From the NCBI GenBank assembly GCA_964036295.1, contig OZ038463.1:31049069-31113068 (forward strand): a DNA stretch of 64,000 bases, given 5' to 3'. Under the pieces are notes generated by a model, which was not told the DNA's origin, made no database searches, and was given only the letters and a program-made list of their open reading frames with translations. The translations under genes and the position numbers were made by a program. Position 1 is the first letter of the stretch; every line of letters begins with the position of its first letter. This DNA is from Plumapathes pennacea. Lineage: Eukaryota; Cnidaria; Anthozoa; Antipatharia; Myriopathidae. Shown in pieces: positions 1-12,005 of the stretch.

Positions 1-384
1 TACTGTGTGATATTTTTATGGTGAGAAATTGGAAGTCTCTCTTGGGAGTTCCGCTCTTGTCCCCTACTTTCCATTTTATATTCTGGTCTCGACCCAACTC
101 ACGCCGCGAGCTCACTGGCAAGGCCAGTCTAGTTTATGAACAAGCGCTGGATCCCTTTAAAACCACATTTTGTATTCATCGAAATAGACTTGATCTAAGG
201 ACACTATTAAATAGTTTAGTCTCAATATTTTATCAGATTTTAGAGTAATGTTAAGATTGTTCTACATTCGGCAGATGTTCTGCCAAACACTAAAAAGGAA
301 GACTGATCATCACTTAATCATTTGACAAAGACGCGTTTAAATTCAAAGCACTGAACATCTATATTACTTATAAAATATGATATT
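1..384. other. Intergenic, nothing recognised
   Basis: AT-rich sequence without a convincing exon, repeat or RNA gene. The only open frame (18-248) has no family resemblance and no splice or promoter context. Confidence 0.4.
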
Positions 385-925
385 ACGCTCTAAAATTACA
401 ATAGAATTACATTTGAGCGACCGAACATACGCAAAACACGCAAACCCGGTAATTTGATCAGGGTCTTAGTTTTATAGTTGACCCCCACCAAAACTATAAA
501 ACTAAGACCTCCCTCCAAATCAACTTTATACTTCGCAAATGATGTTGAATACGCTCTAAAATTACATTAGAATTACATTTGAGTGGCCGAACACACTCAA
601 AACACGCAAACCCGGTAATTTGATCAGGGTCTTAGTTTTATAGTTTACCCCTACCAAAACTATAAAACTAAGACCCCCCTCCAAATCAACTCTATACTTC
701 GCAAATGATGTTGAATACGCTCTAAAATTACATTAGAATTACATTTGAGCGACCGAACACACTCAAAACACGCAGACCCGGTAAATTTATCAGGGTCTTA
801 GTTTTATAGTTTACCCCCACCAAAACTATAAAACTAAGACCCCCCTCCAAATAAACTCTAAACTAAAGTTGCATTTGAGTTACATTTGAGCGACCGAACA
901 TACGCAAAACACGCAAACTGTAAAC
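385..925. repeat. 166-bp tandem satellite with palindromic core
   Basis: The phrase acgctctaaaatta recurs at 385, 551 and 717, giving a 166-bp period over about 3.3 copies. Each full copy contains an inverted repeat with arms GGTCTTAGTTTTATAGTT and its complement, separated by about 12 bases. The same GGTCTTAGTTTTATAG string surrounds the Helitron and MITE at 1.2-3.4 kb, so the core is probably a small inverted-repeat element amplified in tandem. Confidence 0.85.
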
Positions 926-1241
926 CGGCAAACGAATATAATATATACCGTAACTCCTGAAATAAGCGCCGCGGGCAGACATGGGGCGCTTATTCGAAGG
1001 GGGGCGCTTATTTAATTTTTCAAAAATCGTGGTCAGATTTATTTTGTAATGCCACAACAACATAATGTAAGCCGTTTGTATACTGTTCTTATCGCGACAC
1101 ATTTTGTAAAATTCCGCACACGCCGGGGATACCCGACACGTCACACAAATGTCAAATCGCTTGATTGAGTACAGATTTGCATAAGTCGATATTCTCGAGA
1201 GGTAAATATTTCGAGTCTTCTTTGTATGGGTCTTAGTTTTA
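926..1241. other. Unannotated spacer
   Basis: No exon or repeat family recognised. Its right edge, GGTCTTAGTTTTA, is the target into which the Helitron at 1242 inserted. Confidence 0.4.
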
Positions 1242-1535
1242 TCCCCGAGCGAAGCGAAGCGAAGTGAGGGTAATAATCACGGCGCTAATGCATTATTTAT
1301 CGCCTAACTTGGGGACTCCAAGCGTGTCGCCATCTCGAAATTTAACGTTCGTCTGTCAGTCAGTCAGTCAGTCAGTCAGTCTGGCGTACGACTTTAGGCG
1401 CGGTTACCCTGCATAACCAATAACAAAGGCCGGATCGATCACGTGTGCACTGTAGTTTTACTCGGAATAACAGAAATTAGATTTGAGCGAAGCAATTAGA
1501 TTTGAACGAAGCAACAATATATCGTAGCTGCGTTC

Positions 1536-2015
1536 ATGAAAATGGAAAACTTAAAAACTGGAAAACTTGAAACACAACAGTCTCGCGAAGCTCGTCTTCA
1601 AATAAGAAGGGAACAGGCACGAGCAAGGGGAAATCGTGAAACGGTCGAACAGCGCCAAATACGTCTAGAGAAAAGACGACAATCATGTTATGACCGACAG
1701 CATCATGAACAGAAGCGTGCCGAAGAAACGACTCCGCAAAAAGAACAGCGCTTGAGAGGAAATTGGGAGCTTCAGAAGCAAAAGCGAGCCGAAGAAAATA
1801 CTCCGCAAAGAGAACAGCGCTTGAAAGCAAATCGGGAGCTATATATCCAGGATATATGCAAGAGCAGAATCGAACCGAAGAAAAGACACATTGCACAACA
1901 AAGTACGATCGCGACGCCGTTTTGTGTTAAACTCAGATACTTATTCAGAAAGGACAAGCAACAAAGGTCAGTCAGTGGAAATCGAACAATCACCGTGGCA
2001 AATTTCACCGTTTGA
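1536..2015 (+). pseudogene. Helitron-carried STPR-like 23-residue repeat ORF
   Basis: An open frame of 159 residues rich in Arg, Glu and Gln. It contains charged units of 23 residues built on RAEE-TPQ-EQRL-N-ELQ (residues about 66-115). This resembles the STPR (score-and-three peptide repeat) DNA-binding domain known from silkworm FMBP-1. Similar decayed frames occur in the other Helitron copies, most clearly at 45190-45765. It is best read as the remnant of the N-terminal part of a protein once encoded by the autonomous parent. No catalytic domain follows, and whether it is expressed is unknown. Confidence 0.5.
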
Positions 2016-2626
2016 CCGTTCACAGGATTATCCAAGTTTTGACAAGATCGCCGCGGGCGCTCAATGCAATGGAGATTGGAATTTTCGAATTGTATGAGGG
2101 CTGCTCAGTATTTCGAATCACTGAAGGATAATGTAGACGATAATGTTTGGGGTTTTGCTTCATTTGCTGGAAAAGAAACACTACAACTTTCAGTAACCGG
2201 TGAGCTTTTAATAAATACAGTTGACTGCACTTGCAAACGTCTTTCGTGTACATTTCAACAGTCGCAGTATATTTTGTGGTTTGATGCCCCGGGACTGTGA
2301 TGAAGGCGAGTTGTGACGTTTTCGCTAATTTTCGAAGCTATTTCAGAGTGCCTTCGTGCAAGATAACCTTTGCCGTTATTTTGAATCGTGTGTGAACCAG
2401 ACAATATAACTAATATATTCGCATAATTAACGTATTCCGAGACAAACAAGCAGCTCTCGCTTCCAGTTTTAAATGTTTTTCGCACTTGAAGAAACGTACT
2501 TTATAAAATAAAAAAAACATACACGTATTTGGTTAGGATCCAGCGTTGGTTGGAGCAATCGCGGCTTCTGTTAAAAGAAAAAAAAAGAAATCGAAGATCG
2601 ACTTCGCTGACCGAGAAAACTGATTG

Positions 2627-2840
2627 ACATGCCGTATTTACACCCGACTCATTTACCTCGGTGAAAGCATTTACTTTACTGCAGTAAACGTACCACGCGT
2701 GTAGACAATTTATAAAACCTTGCTAAATGTAGTTCATGAAGAAATGTACTGTAATAAATGCAAATTTACCACCTTGCAGATTACAAATTTACCGCGGTAA
2801 TTTTTTTACTGCGGTAAATGTCTCGTGTAAACACGGCATC
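2627..2840. mobile_element. MITE nested in Helitron copy 1
   Basis: Imperfect terminal inverted repeats: GCCGTATTTACACCCGAC on the left and GTGTAAACACGGC on the right. Internal ATTTACCGCGGTAA-like stretches add to the fold. A diverged relative lies at about 11084-11308 and 31740-31970 in the two segmental copies. Confidence 0.55.
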
Positions 2841-3159
2841 TGAGTCACGATTCTAATTGCGCGTTCCTTAGCTTGCTGTAGTTCGTCTGGAAAGTTGTCT
2901 CAGCGAATTTTAGAGTTTAGCTTCCACGAAAACTTCAAAACGCATCACTCTGCATTACACGTAGTCTGAACTCATACCAAACTTCGTGCGACAAACGTAT
3001 TTTTTAGCGGCCGACCGACTGGTGAAGTTGCGATACACAACCATGGTTTGTAAACGATTGATAATCACCAAAGGGAAAATAGAGAAGAATCTCACATCCC
3101 GAAAATCCACCCACAGAGCGAGGGGATATCTGCGATTATCGTATTTCTAGTAGGTCTTA

Positions 3160-3415
3160 GGCCGCGTTCACACTTGGTACCCAAGCAAGGTGCCCGAACA
3201 CGATTCTCGCTGGGCACTAGTGTGAACACACCTTTTTTTCAAGTGCCCACGCCAGAACTCGGGCACGGTGCCGGTGCCCGAGTACAAGGTCGAGACCTTG
3301 TACTCGGGCACTAAAGTGGGACCCGGTTCGCAGTGCACGGAACGCGTTTTATTTTTCTTTTCATTTTTGCCGGTGCTCAGGTACTAGTGCTCGGGCACCA
3401 AGTGTGAACGCGGCC
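3160..3415. mobile_element. MITE with TTA target duplication (PIF/Harbinger-like)
   Basis: Terminal inverted repeats GGCCGCGTTCACACTTGGT flanked by TTA on both sides (3157-3159 and 3416-3418). Removing the element and one TTA restores GGTCTTAGTTTTATAG, the sequence seen in the satellite at 385-925. The 3-bp TWA duplication is typical of PIF/Harbinger elements. The interior contains further inverted segments around CGGGCAC. Confidence 0.8.
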
Positions 3416-3434
3416 TTAGTTTTATAGACACCCC

Positions 3435-3610
3435 GAAATGTTGTGTCTCTTTATACAGACAGCAAATATCGCCCCGTTAAATAACGGCGAAATGTTGTGT
3501 CTCTCTATGTACAGACAGCAAATCTCGCCGTTAAATAACGGCGAAATACTGCTTCCTTCTATATACAGACAGAAAATCTCGCCGTTAAATAACGGCAAAA
3601 TACTGTTCCT
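3435..3610. repeat. 53-54-bp tandem repeat
   Basis: GAAAT(G/A)(T/C)TG followed by a TCT-rich stretch, ACAGACAG and the palindrome CGTTAAATAACG recurs at 3435, 3489 and 3542, with a partial copy at about 3595. A related stretch reappears at about 4508-4545. Confidence 0.75.
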
Positions 3611-4619
3611 CTAACCAACAGTCAATCAATGTCAAACGCGCGACTTCTTATTGGACGTTGAAAATTCACGCTGTGAAAATTTGCATAACGCAAAACTCAA
3701 GTCAACGAGGATCACTGTCTTGAATAGCCTTGAATGAAAGACTGAGTTTACCCTGAGCTTTGCTATGGAACTCTTTATGGATGAAAGTCACCGAACAACA
3801 GAACCGCTGAAACGGCATAACTGGCTGCCGACAATCTCCGAAAGGAAGAGAAACCTGAGTTTACGGCAAGCTGCTGTTCAGTGAAAAAATTGCTGTCGTA
3901 TCGTGAAGGCTTCAAGCTTCAATCATAAAGTTCTGCAAAAATGCCGATCGACACACTCGCGAACATTGAGCGGCTAAACTTTCACCAACAAGCTTTTCAG
4001 CAGAAGAAACTGGATCGAAACTAGATAAATCAATTTACGAAGTTTACTGATCACGACCTGTCGATGATCTCTGAAGTTTCAGACTATTCCCGCTGCGGAT
4101 GGCTTGGTACTTTGCTGATCTCCGAACATAACTTGACTTTGGGCTCGTAGATTTCCACTTTCATTTGACGATAATTCTGCCAGCTCCTCCCCGAATTTCT
4201 TACAGGCATTTTCATCCATGTTTTAGAGTCGATTTCGTGCGTTTGAATTTCCCAGTTTAAGCCTTTATGGCTGCTTTGTTTATGTTTTGGGAATCTCTCG
4301 CTCTTGGCCACCATTTTTTTCTCGATGCAAAAGTTGAGCTTGCGTGATTGTCATGGCAACGAAGTGTGCAAAATCAATTAATCTGTGCAATTAACTCTGA
4401 TTAACTACTTTTGCACATCTGATTAACCTTTTTTGTACACTTGCACACTAATTTAAATATAACATCCCTGTTCTCAGCCAATAAGAATCGAGTATTTTTG
4501 CATCTATATTATTAACGGCGAAATACTGTGTCTGTATATAAGGTGTGAAGTAATGTTTATGTCTTCACCGCTTCTTTGTTGCAATAATTCATTCGTGTCT
4601 GTATATAAAATTAACGACG
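3611..4619. other. Unassigned, probably repeat-derived
   Basis: A roughly 1-kb stretch bracketed by related AACGGCGAAATACTG motifs (about 3590 and 4508), suggesting the body of one larger element. A 76-codon minus-strand frame at 4084-4314 has no recognisable domain. Confidence 0.35.
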
Positions 4620-5724
4620 AAATTCGTCATTGTATAAACGCCGGGGTATTATTTATGGAGTACGAGTATTGATAGCTTTCTCGGATGAAAGTTGATTCAA
4701 CTATCAACTTCTTACTCGCAAGTTTTCTTCTCGAATGAAATGGGAGTGTGAATAATTCAATGCGGAGGTTAGATGAGCGCTTGCGCAAATTCTGAATATA
4801 ACGATTTAGCGATATCAATATTCGTTGTTTGCTTAATTTATTTTGATGACAAACATTCTTCTAGCGTTGAATAGAGTTTGCATTCTTTAGATTTGTCTGT
4901 AGTTAGGTCACATGCGTTCCTTATAGCTTCTCGATCGAATCAAGATAAATATTTGTTTAAGAAACTGAATCCGAAGCGAAGTCATCGGCGTTGTAAGTTT
5001 TTCAAATTCTCAATAATGCACGTCTTCTAGTGGACTACATGTATGCGTATCATGTTCTAGTCGATATTTTGCATCTTCTCTGGATTATAGTGATTGACAG
5101 GGTATTGAATCGATCGATGTTCTTCTGTCAATTTTAAGAACAGCCAGCTAACATGCACTGCTAACGCTGCTTAGCACACTTTTATATAGCATATAATACG
5201 GAAGAACCTGGGACAATAGCTGGATTTGCGTGAACTCGGCATTCATTCACAGTTGAAACTCAAAGTTAACACCTTATTGGATAATGATTTTCTTTAAGTG
5301 CATGCTTTAAAATAAACATCGGGCCACAAGGCAAGAAAAGAATCTGAGTCGTTTTCTGCATTTCAGATCACTCACAAGTTGTAAGGTTTTCCTTGTCATC
5401 TGAGTAGAAATCATAGAAACTGCCAAACTACATCGTTTCCGCACACATCGAAGATGCACTGATTAGCGTCTCTCACAAAAGTGCCTTTTAAATCCCAGCT
5501 TTTAGTGAAGGAAGTTGACTGACGTTCGATGCTTTCTGCAGATCGCTAGCTGTCGGCAGACTCAAGCAGTTCAGTTTTATGTAACTCATCTAAGAGAGCC
5601 GTGATGTGAACCCGCAATTTTTCCCCTTGAAGCCGTATTAACAGGGGCCTACAAGATTAGCTTCAAGTTTATCTATGACCGATGAATAGTAGCATGAAAT
5701 GACTAAAGCATGGAACTTACTCAC

Positions 5725-5773
5725 CCCAAAATATTACAGATAGAGCGGCCAGCAAAAGTTTCCAAGCAGGCAT
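5725..5773 (-). CDS. Orphan signal-peptide first exon
   Basis: Reading on the minus strand, ATG opens 16 codons plus one base and ends at a GTGAGT donor (phase 1). The peptide MPAWKLLLAALSVIFW is a typical hydrophobic signal-peptide core. It shares its length class, ending (W then a split Gly codon) and donor with the exons at 9509, 10380 and 27549. The rest of its gene would lie at lower coordinates, off the window, or has been lost. It sits in the part of copy 1 missing from copy 2. Confidence 0.45.
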
Positions 5774-6613
5774 GTCTGCAGAGCGGAACTCGGAGGGGAG
5801 ACTGAGCTAAGCTTCGCGTGTTTACTGCTTTGACAACGAGATCTAACTATGACAACATTGAAGAAACTTACGCAATTTCCTTTCTACACAGAAATAACAT
5901 TGTCATTAAATGACAGTTTAAATATTTGAAGAGCGGAATACTTATCCATGCGGTCTGAGTCAGTTAATTTATAACATATCTCAATGTGTTTAACTCCGAG
6001 TATCCTCTAAAATTTTTCTAGCGTCAGATTGTTTGGGCAGTTAAAAGCTAATATATATTTTTTGTAGAATGATCGAACCGATATGCGCCTATCAATATGT
6101 ACTGGTAATATGTTGACACTTCCAAGTTTTGTCGCGTGAAAACGCGACAGATGCTGGGATTCAAGTTTGGTGTGGCAAGTGTCCGCACGCACCATAAGAA
6201 TTGTTGAATAAGCAATCTCTGGACTAGAGCGAGACTCCCAAGAGTGATCAACTTCAATTTTCTCTTTCAATTTCTCACCCGAAAAAATATTATACAGTAT
6301 GGGGAACTTAGATCTCATTTTCATACATAATTGTTTTGACAGTTTGACTTCGAACATTTGTTTCTAATCGCAGGCCACGATTAATCTAGCCTGCGCTTCA
6401 TTACTTACCTGTTTTCCGTCTTCTAAATTGCGTTTCTTCTACCAAGCTTTCTAAATTTCCAGTCGGCCTGTTTCATTCTGAGCTATTATCACCGCGGTTT
6501 TGATGAATTCACGGTTGTTTGATAAGCATATGTTAAAGCTGAAAAACCCAGCCGGGAGCCACTTCAGGTTGTCAAAATGGTATCGTTTGATTATGTTAGC
6601 TTTCCTTCGCTTA

Positions 6614-6845
6614 AGCCTGGTTTCCATATAATCGTCTCTGACGTAAGGATCGTCTCTGCATTTCCGGTCGTCTCCGACGCAAGGATAGAACATGGTTCTA
6701 TCGGGACGATCGAGTCGCTTCTGACATAAAGGATCGTTTGAAACAATCGCAAGAGTGTTTCCATATAATCGTCCCGATCGCTTGACAAAAAATTCTGCGA
6801 CAGAGACGATCCTTACGTCAGAGACGATTATATGGAAACCGGGCT
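6614..6845. mobile_element. MITE, AGCCTGGTTTCCATATAATCG family, TTA duplication
   Basis: Terminal inverted repeats AGCCTGGTTTCCATATAATC and GATTATATGGAAACCGGGCT are flanked by TTA (6611-6613 and 6846-6848). Internal GACGATC/GATCGTC motifs make it highly foldable. More copies lie at 8240-8690. Confidence 0.85.
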
Positions 6846-8239
6846 TTAGTTTTAACCAGCTGGATGAAGAAAAATGCGAAAGTGAACATAATGAACAAAA
6901 GCCGCAAGAGCGCAAGTATACGTCAACAAAAATCTCACGTTACATACTTTGAAACTCAGCCAAGAAAAGAAAGGCTTTCACGCCGCTTGCACGTGAACAT
7001 TATCCAAACAAAATATAGCATTTTTGCTTACACGTCAATTAAAATTCAAAATCGTAGAGGGGCGACTTCTTTCACCAATTGTCATGATACCTACGCTGTG
7101 GTTTTTGGGTGAAAACAATTATATGCAAATACAAATATAAAAATAGTACAGTGTGTGTCTAATCAGCCTGCATGTGTGTATGTTGGCATAAAAAGTAAAC
7201 CGAGCTTATTCTACAGAGTTTTCTAAATTCTATCCATAAACATTGTAAAGTAGGCTCAGTAATGAACATACAAAAACTGGTTGAGGGTTAAAATAATGTT
7301 TTGGTTTCATCTGCTAAAACATCATAACACGCTTCTATGTTTATAGACATGTTGGGAATATTTTGTAAAACGTTTTCATGTCATGTTCCTGATCAGTCAA
7401 GTCAACTCAGGTGACAGTAAGTTGATGTGAAAAAGACTTGGGCCTGGCTCGTCAGATATGGAGAAAAAGTCCGGAGGAGGGGGCACCCTCTTCCTCCAGT
7501 AATCCTGGGCGCGCCAGTTTATACACGCTTTCATAATGATAATAATGGTCGCCCCTCCCCTCCCCCCGCCCCACCCCGAGTATCGAAACACTTGTATTTT
7601 GATGTGATTTTGAGCTGCAACCTGCCTGGCTTTTTTCGCAAAGGTAACGAACAGTATTCCGAAACTGATACCAGGCCTGCTGGTTTTTTGAAGCTTCTAT
7701 GGATTAAGTGATTTCTTAGCACGGCTTTTAAATATATCCGGCATAGATCTTATTTCACTCAATTGACGACGTGCCAGAATTCAACACGGTGCCAACTTGC
7801 TCGGGAAATGGACAAAGCCCGAAGTGTGTGTTCCTGCAGACACGCTGACACTGAAAGATACATATTCCCACGGGGGATTACTTTCGTATTGTGTTCATCC
7901 TGTGGGCGTTCGGCGCGTGACATAGTATCTGTTACTATTTTTACTATATACTCATCAAGTATTTTAGCTGACTCTTGATAACGACAACTAAAATCAACTT
8001 CGAAGTAAGCGTTGTGTTGACTGATCTACTATCATTCAGATATCCGAAGGGGAAGGGAAAATGCTTTTCAGGGTTGCATGACGTGACACTACCAACGCAA
8101 GTAATCTATTTTCAGACATTACAGAGCAGACATCACTCAGCTCACCACGTGCTACGTCTATAGTTTGAAGTAAATGTGGCCGGATATATTTTCAGAGTGC
8201 AGCTTCAACAGCTACAGAATGGTAATGTATTACAGTAAA

Positions 8240-8690
8240 TTAAAGTCTGGTTTCCATATAATCGTCTCTGACGTAAGGATCGTCTCTGTCGCAGAATTTT
8301 TTGTCAAGCGATCGGGATGATTATATGGAAACACTCTTGCGATTGTTTCAAACGATCCTTACGTCAGAAGCAACTCGATCGTCCCGATAGAACCGTGTTC
8401 TTTCCTTGCGTCGACAAAAAAAGAAGCCTGGTTTCCATATAATCGTCTCTGACGTAAGGATCGTCTCTGTCGCAGAATTTTTTGTCAAGCGATCGGGACG
8501 ATTATATGGAAACACTCTTGCGATTGTTTCAAACGATCCTATGTCAGAAGCGACTCGATCGTCCCGATAGAACCATGTTCTATCCTTGCGTCGGAGACGA
8601 CCGGAAATGCAGAGACGATCCTTACGTCAGAGACGATTATATGGAAACCAGGCTAAAAGCGGCAGAGACGATTATATGGAAACCAGGCTT
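8240..8690. mobile_element. Cluster of AGCCTGGTTTCCATATAATCG MITEs
   Basis: At least two tandemly placed copies: a truncated one at about 8243-8420 and a full one at about 8428-8655. A further fragment of the right terminus ends at about 8688. Segments match the MITE at 6614-6845, partly in inverted order. Confidence 0.75.
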
Positions 8691-9508
8691 AACATCGCTG
8701 TGTGTGTACACGGACACAGCAACTGATTGTTCTTCAAGGAGTCCATTATTTGTCTGGACTAGACAGACGAAGTTGGCGTCATTTCCGTACTAACAGTAGC
8801 CTGCCGTTTTATCAGTGCATTTTTTGAACACATAACTGGCGAGTAGTTCTGTCGCTTAGTGACCTGCGGCTTGGCCATTTGTTCCGAGAGTCAGCACAAA
8901 GATCAAGACAGAAATTGGGATTGTGGTGTCACTTCTTAGCCCACCCAATTCTCCTAGATAATTCACCCAGTAAGGAAATTTACAGCATCTATTATTTCAC
9001 AGTAACATGCTTAAACGTTTTCTACCGAATCAGATTTTCTATATACTCAACAGATAGTTTCGCGTTGTCAAAAGCTTCAAATGATGGGTCAACTGTGCTG
9101 CTCACGTGCTTGTACAGACGCGGGCAGCGTAAATGCAATTTATTGAGTATAAATGCGGTGTTAAACATCAATTTCGTTAAAAGCACCTGGTAGTAGTTCA
9201 AAGGCTTATAACAGTGCTCTTAGCTTTGCAAATCGGCCAATGAATCTTTATAGGCTTCCGTCTCAATACGGGACAGTCGGCCTCTATGAACTTTTGAATG
9301 TTAAGCTATCTGGAGTCGTTTCACATATTACAATTTGTTTCGCTTTCGGAGATAGGATTGGGCGTAGGTAACAAATTTACTAGTAATTCACCTTCGATAT
9401 ACGTAGGAAGAATGTGTATACTAACCCGTACACACCTTCAAAACTGTCAAGCATTCAGTCTACACCAACGAACTTATGGACGCTTATGTGTGTTAGCTGG
9501 TTACTCAC

Positions 9509-9563
9509 CCCAAGAAGCTAGGAATATAGCAGCCACCAAAAGGGGCAAAGTAGAACGACTCAT
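9509..9563 (-). CDS. Orphan signal-peptide first exon
   Basis: Minus-strand ATG, 18 codons plus one base, then a GTGAGT donor (phase 1). The peptide MSRSTLPLLVAAIFLASW has a short polar n-region and a hydrophobic core. It is homologous to the exons at 10380 and 27549, with conserved upstream sequence (CTTCCGAACTCCACTGAAATG and surroundings). No downstream exon of the same gene could be identified. Confidence 0.5.
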
Positions 9564-10159
9564 GCCAACAAATTTGTCGATATGCGGCTTCCGAACTCCA
9601 CTGAAATGCTCTCCTCGTGGTCTGAACGCCCACGGTATGAATTATGTCATTACCGACATTACGAAGGAAATGCGTTCCAGGAAATACTTTGTGACGTCAG
9701 GCGATAGGCATTGCATTCCACGGCGCGAACACCGAATGTATCAACTTGGGTTTGATCGTCCGGTGAAGAAACAGTGAATGGTGCTGGCCAGTTAACATGG
9801 CAAGCAATATTCAAATCGATCGGCCAATCGATTGCTTCACTTGGGATAGCAAATCACAGGACCACGTCTATCAATTAATTCTTGGCAGATTCTCGACACG
9901 TTGTCGACTGATTACTTTCGTTCATATATCCGCAGAGGAAAGGAATTTCGGTCACATGACCTGACACTACAAACGAAAACATTTCATTATCAGAGATCGC
10001 AGACCGGATGCATATTCCCCTGTTGATTTTTGCCGAGATGAAGGGCTAGCGCTCGAAACGTCAGCAGGACAACAGCAGTAACTGTATTTGTTTTCGAGAT
10101 AAGATCGGGAACTTTGTGAGGAAACCTAACACCTGTACTTGTAATTCGCCCAGTCAAAA

Positions 10160-10262
10160 AGACAATAACAAAAACAAAAACAAAAACAAAAACAAAAAAA
10201 AGACAAAGAAAAAAAAATAGACAAAAAAAAAAAGAAAAAAAAAAAAAAAAAAAGAAAAGAAG
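10160..10262. repeat. AAAAC microsatellite and A-rich tract
   Basis: Repeated AAAAC units followed by poly-A with scattered G. The matching site at about 26540-26575 also has an AAAAC run, so the tract predates the segmental duplication. Confidence 0.85.
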
Positions 10263-10379
10263 AGGGAAAAGAGGAAAGGTGTGTAGAGTACTGACTCAAA
10301 TACACAGCTCCGAAAAGATATGGTCAGCAGCATTTAGTCTGCACTAACGACATTCTGGACGCGTATGTTAGTTACTTAC

Positions 10380-10434
10380 CCCAACATGCTAGGAATACAG
10401 CGGCCACTAAATGTGGCGAAGTAGAACGACTCAT
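10380..10434 (-). CDS. Orphan signal-peptide first exon, possibly decayed
   Basis: Minus-strand ATG, 18 codons plus one base, GTAAGT donor, phase 1. The peptide begins MSRST and ends LVAAVFLACW, but a Pro-His pair interrupts the start of the hydrophobic core. It is the closest positional match of the exon at 27549 in copy 2. Confidence 0.4.
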
Positions 10435-10585
10435 TTCAACATATTCGTCGATACGGCTTCCGAACTCCACTGAAATGCTTTCCTCGTGGTCTGAACGCGG
10501 TATGATGTCATATGCGAAAACAAGAAAAACGAAAGAGTTAGTTAATCAGACAGGTTCGTGGAAATCCCTTGACGTGGAACAATTT

Positions 10586-10760
10586 AAGAAATATGTAACG
10601 CGTTCCCGTGTAATATAGCCTCATCTAAACACGCGGGAAGTTGGGAGAACACGAGAGTAGCGTAGGGAAATCACGAGGCCGCCGGCTACTCGAGTGTTCT
10701 CCCAAATTCCCAAGTGTTTAGATGAGGCTATATTACACAGGAACGCGTTATGTATTTCTT
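10586..10760. repeat. Large imperfect palindrome (foldback MITE)
   Basis: The left arm (AAGAAATATGTAACGCGTTC, then GTGTAATATAGCCTCATCT) is mirrored by AGATGAGGCTATATTACAC and GAACGCGTTATGTATTTCTT on the right. The centre reads GAACACGAGAGTAGC... with ...GCTACTCGAGTGTTC. A second copy at 27756-27921 is cut at its right arm by Helitron copy 3. Confidence 0.8.
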
Positions 10761-12005
10761 TTATAAATAATTAGTCAAAAAATACATCAGGTATCACGTC
10801 AGAGTGGAATATACTCTCATCTTACACGGTTATTTCAATAAGAACGCGTGTAGTATCAGTTATTTCATAAAATAAAATACTGCATTCCACCGTCTGTCAA
10901 TCTCAAATATTTCAAATTCAGTCTTTTTACTACTTAGGCTCGTCTGAGTTATGAATCGCAAATACAGTTTATTTTATTTTTATTTCTTTTCACAAGGTGT
11001 TGCGACCACAAAAACGGCTGAGAGGAACCTTGTGGGGGTGGGGTTGGGGGTCGATTAACAGTATATTCTGTATTTTATACACGAGAGCCATTTACCTCGG
11101 GAATATATTTTATGTTTACTGTAGTAGTAATATCACTCGTATCTATAGACAATATTATAAACCTCGGTAAATTCATAGTTGAGACTGAGTAAAAAAAAAA
11201 TCCCATAGTAAATTTGAACTTACCATCTGTCAGGGCATGGAAAGTGGAAATTTATTGTGGTAAATGGGTTACCACGGTAATTAATGTCTTGTGTAAACAC
11301 AGCATTAGTCATTCTACATGGCAAAGCACTCGGTAAATTTTCAAGCTATTTTCTCCGCCTAACGAGACGTAATTGCACACTGAACTGTCGGCAAACCCTT
11401 CGAGTCAGTTTCTGTTTTTAGTTCTTGAGTGAAAAAATAAAAAATAAATAAAATAAAATAAAATAAAAACCTAAAATATCATACATTGACAGATAACAAA
11501 GATGTAGTGTGGCCGACATACTTACCAGCACTGAGCTCTGAGCACCGAGCTCCGAGCAGCAATTTCCGTGTGCTGACCGATATGTTCACGTGGAAGATCT
11601 AAGGCGACGATTACTTTTCTGCAGATGGAGTTTCGGTCACTGCAGGGAGCTGGGAATTCGATGAAATAAATAGTGCTGCAGACAGTCTCCTACGAATGCG
11701 ACGAAAGGTGAGTACCGAGAAAAGGCAATAAATTTGCGGCGGCCGTATACGCAATTCCTTTTACCGAAGCTGCGAATATATATCACTTCCAGCAAACAGG
11801 CTTTTTCGCATTTTTCACTTCAAATTGTGATTGACTTGTCCGGTTGGATTAGCCAATCAGAATGTTCCGTTTCTCCACCATCTGGAAAGCTTTTGTACAT
11901 TATGCATTTTAGTGTATTGAATGGTTTAGACACAATTAAAATTACAGCGACATTAAACGCACTTCCTTTTACCAAAGCTGGTTTATTGAGTTTGTCACTA
12001 AGTAA

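Larger units (their letters stand above)
1242..3150 (+). mobile_element. Helitron copy 1, both ends intact
   Basis: It starts with TCCCCGAGCGAAGCG after an A and ends with GCGATTATCGTATTTCTAG before a T. The 5' TC, the 3' CTAG, a short hairpin (CGAT/ATCG) about 10 bases from the 3' end and insertion between A and T without target duplication are the Helitron hallmarks. The same ends recur at 12006-13752, 27924-31613 and 44934-46570. It contains a GTCA microsatellite (about 1352-1384), a coding remnant (1536-2015) and a nested MITE. No Rep or helicase motif is visible, so it is non-autonomous. Confidence 0.8.

Noticed and set aside
385-925. CRISPR-like array (regular palindromic repeats)
   Set aside because: The 166-bp units are repeated throughout, with no unique spacers, and the genome is eukaryotic.
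6451-6952. Several open frames containing DRDDYMETLL-type peptides (also 8482-8793)
   Set aside because: They are translations of the MITE terminal repeats and occur on both strands.
9298-9777. 159-codon plus-strand frame
   Set aside because: Not conserved as an open frame in the other segmental copy, no domain, and it overlaps the minus-strand signal-peptide exon, which has better support.
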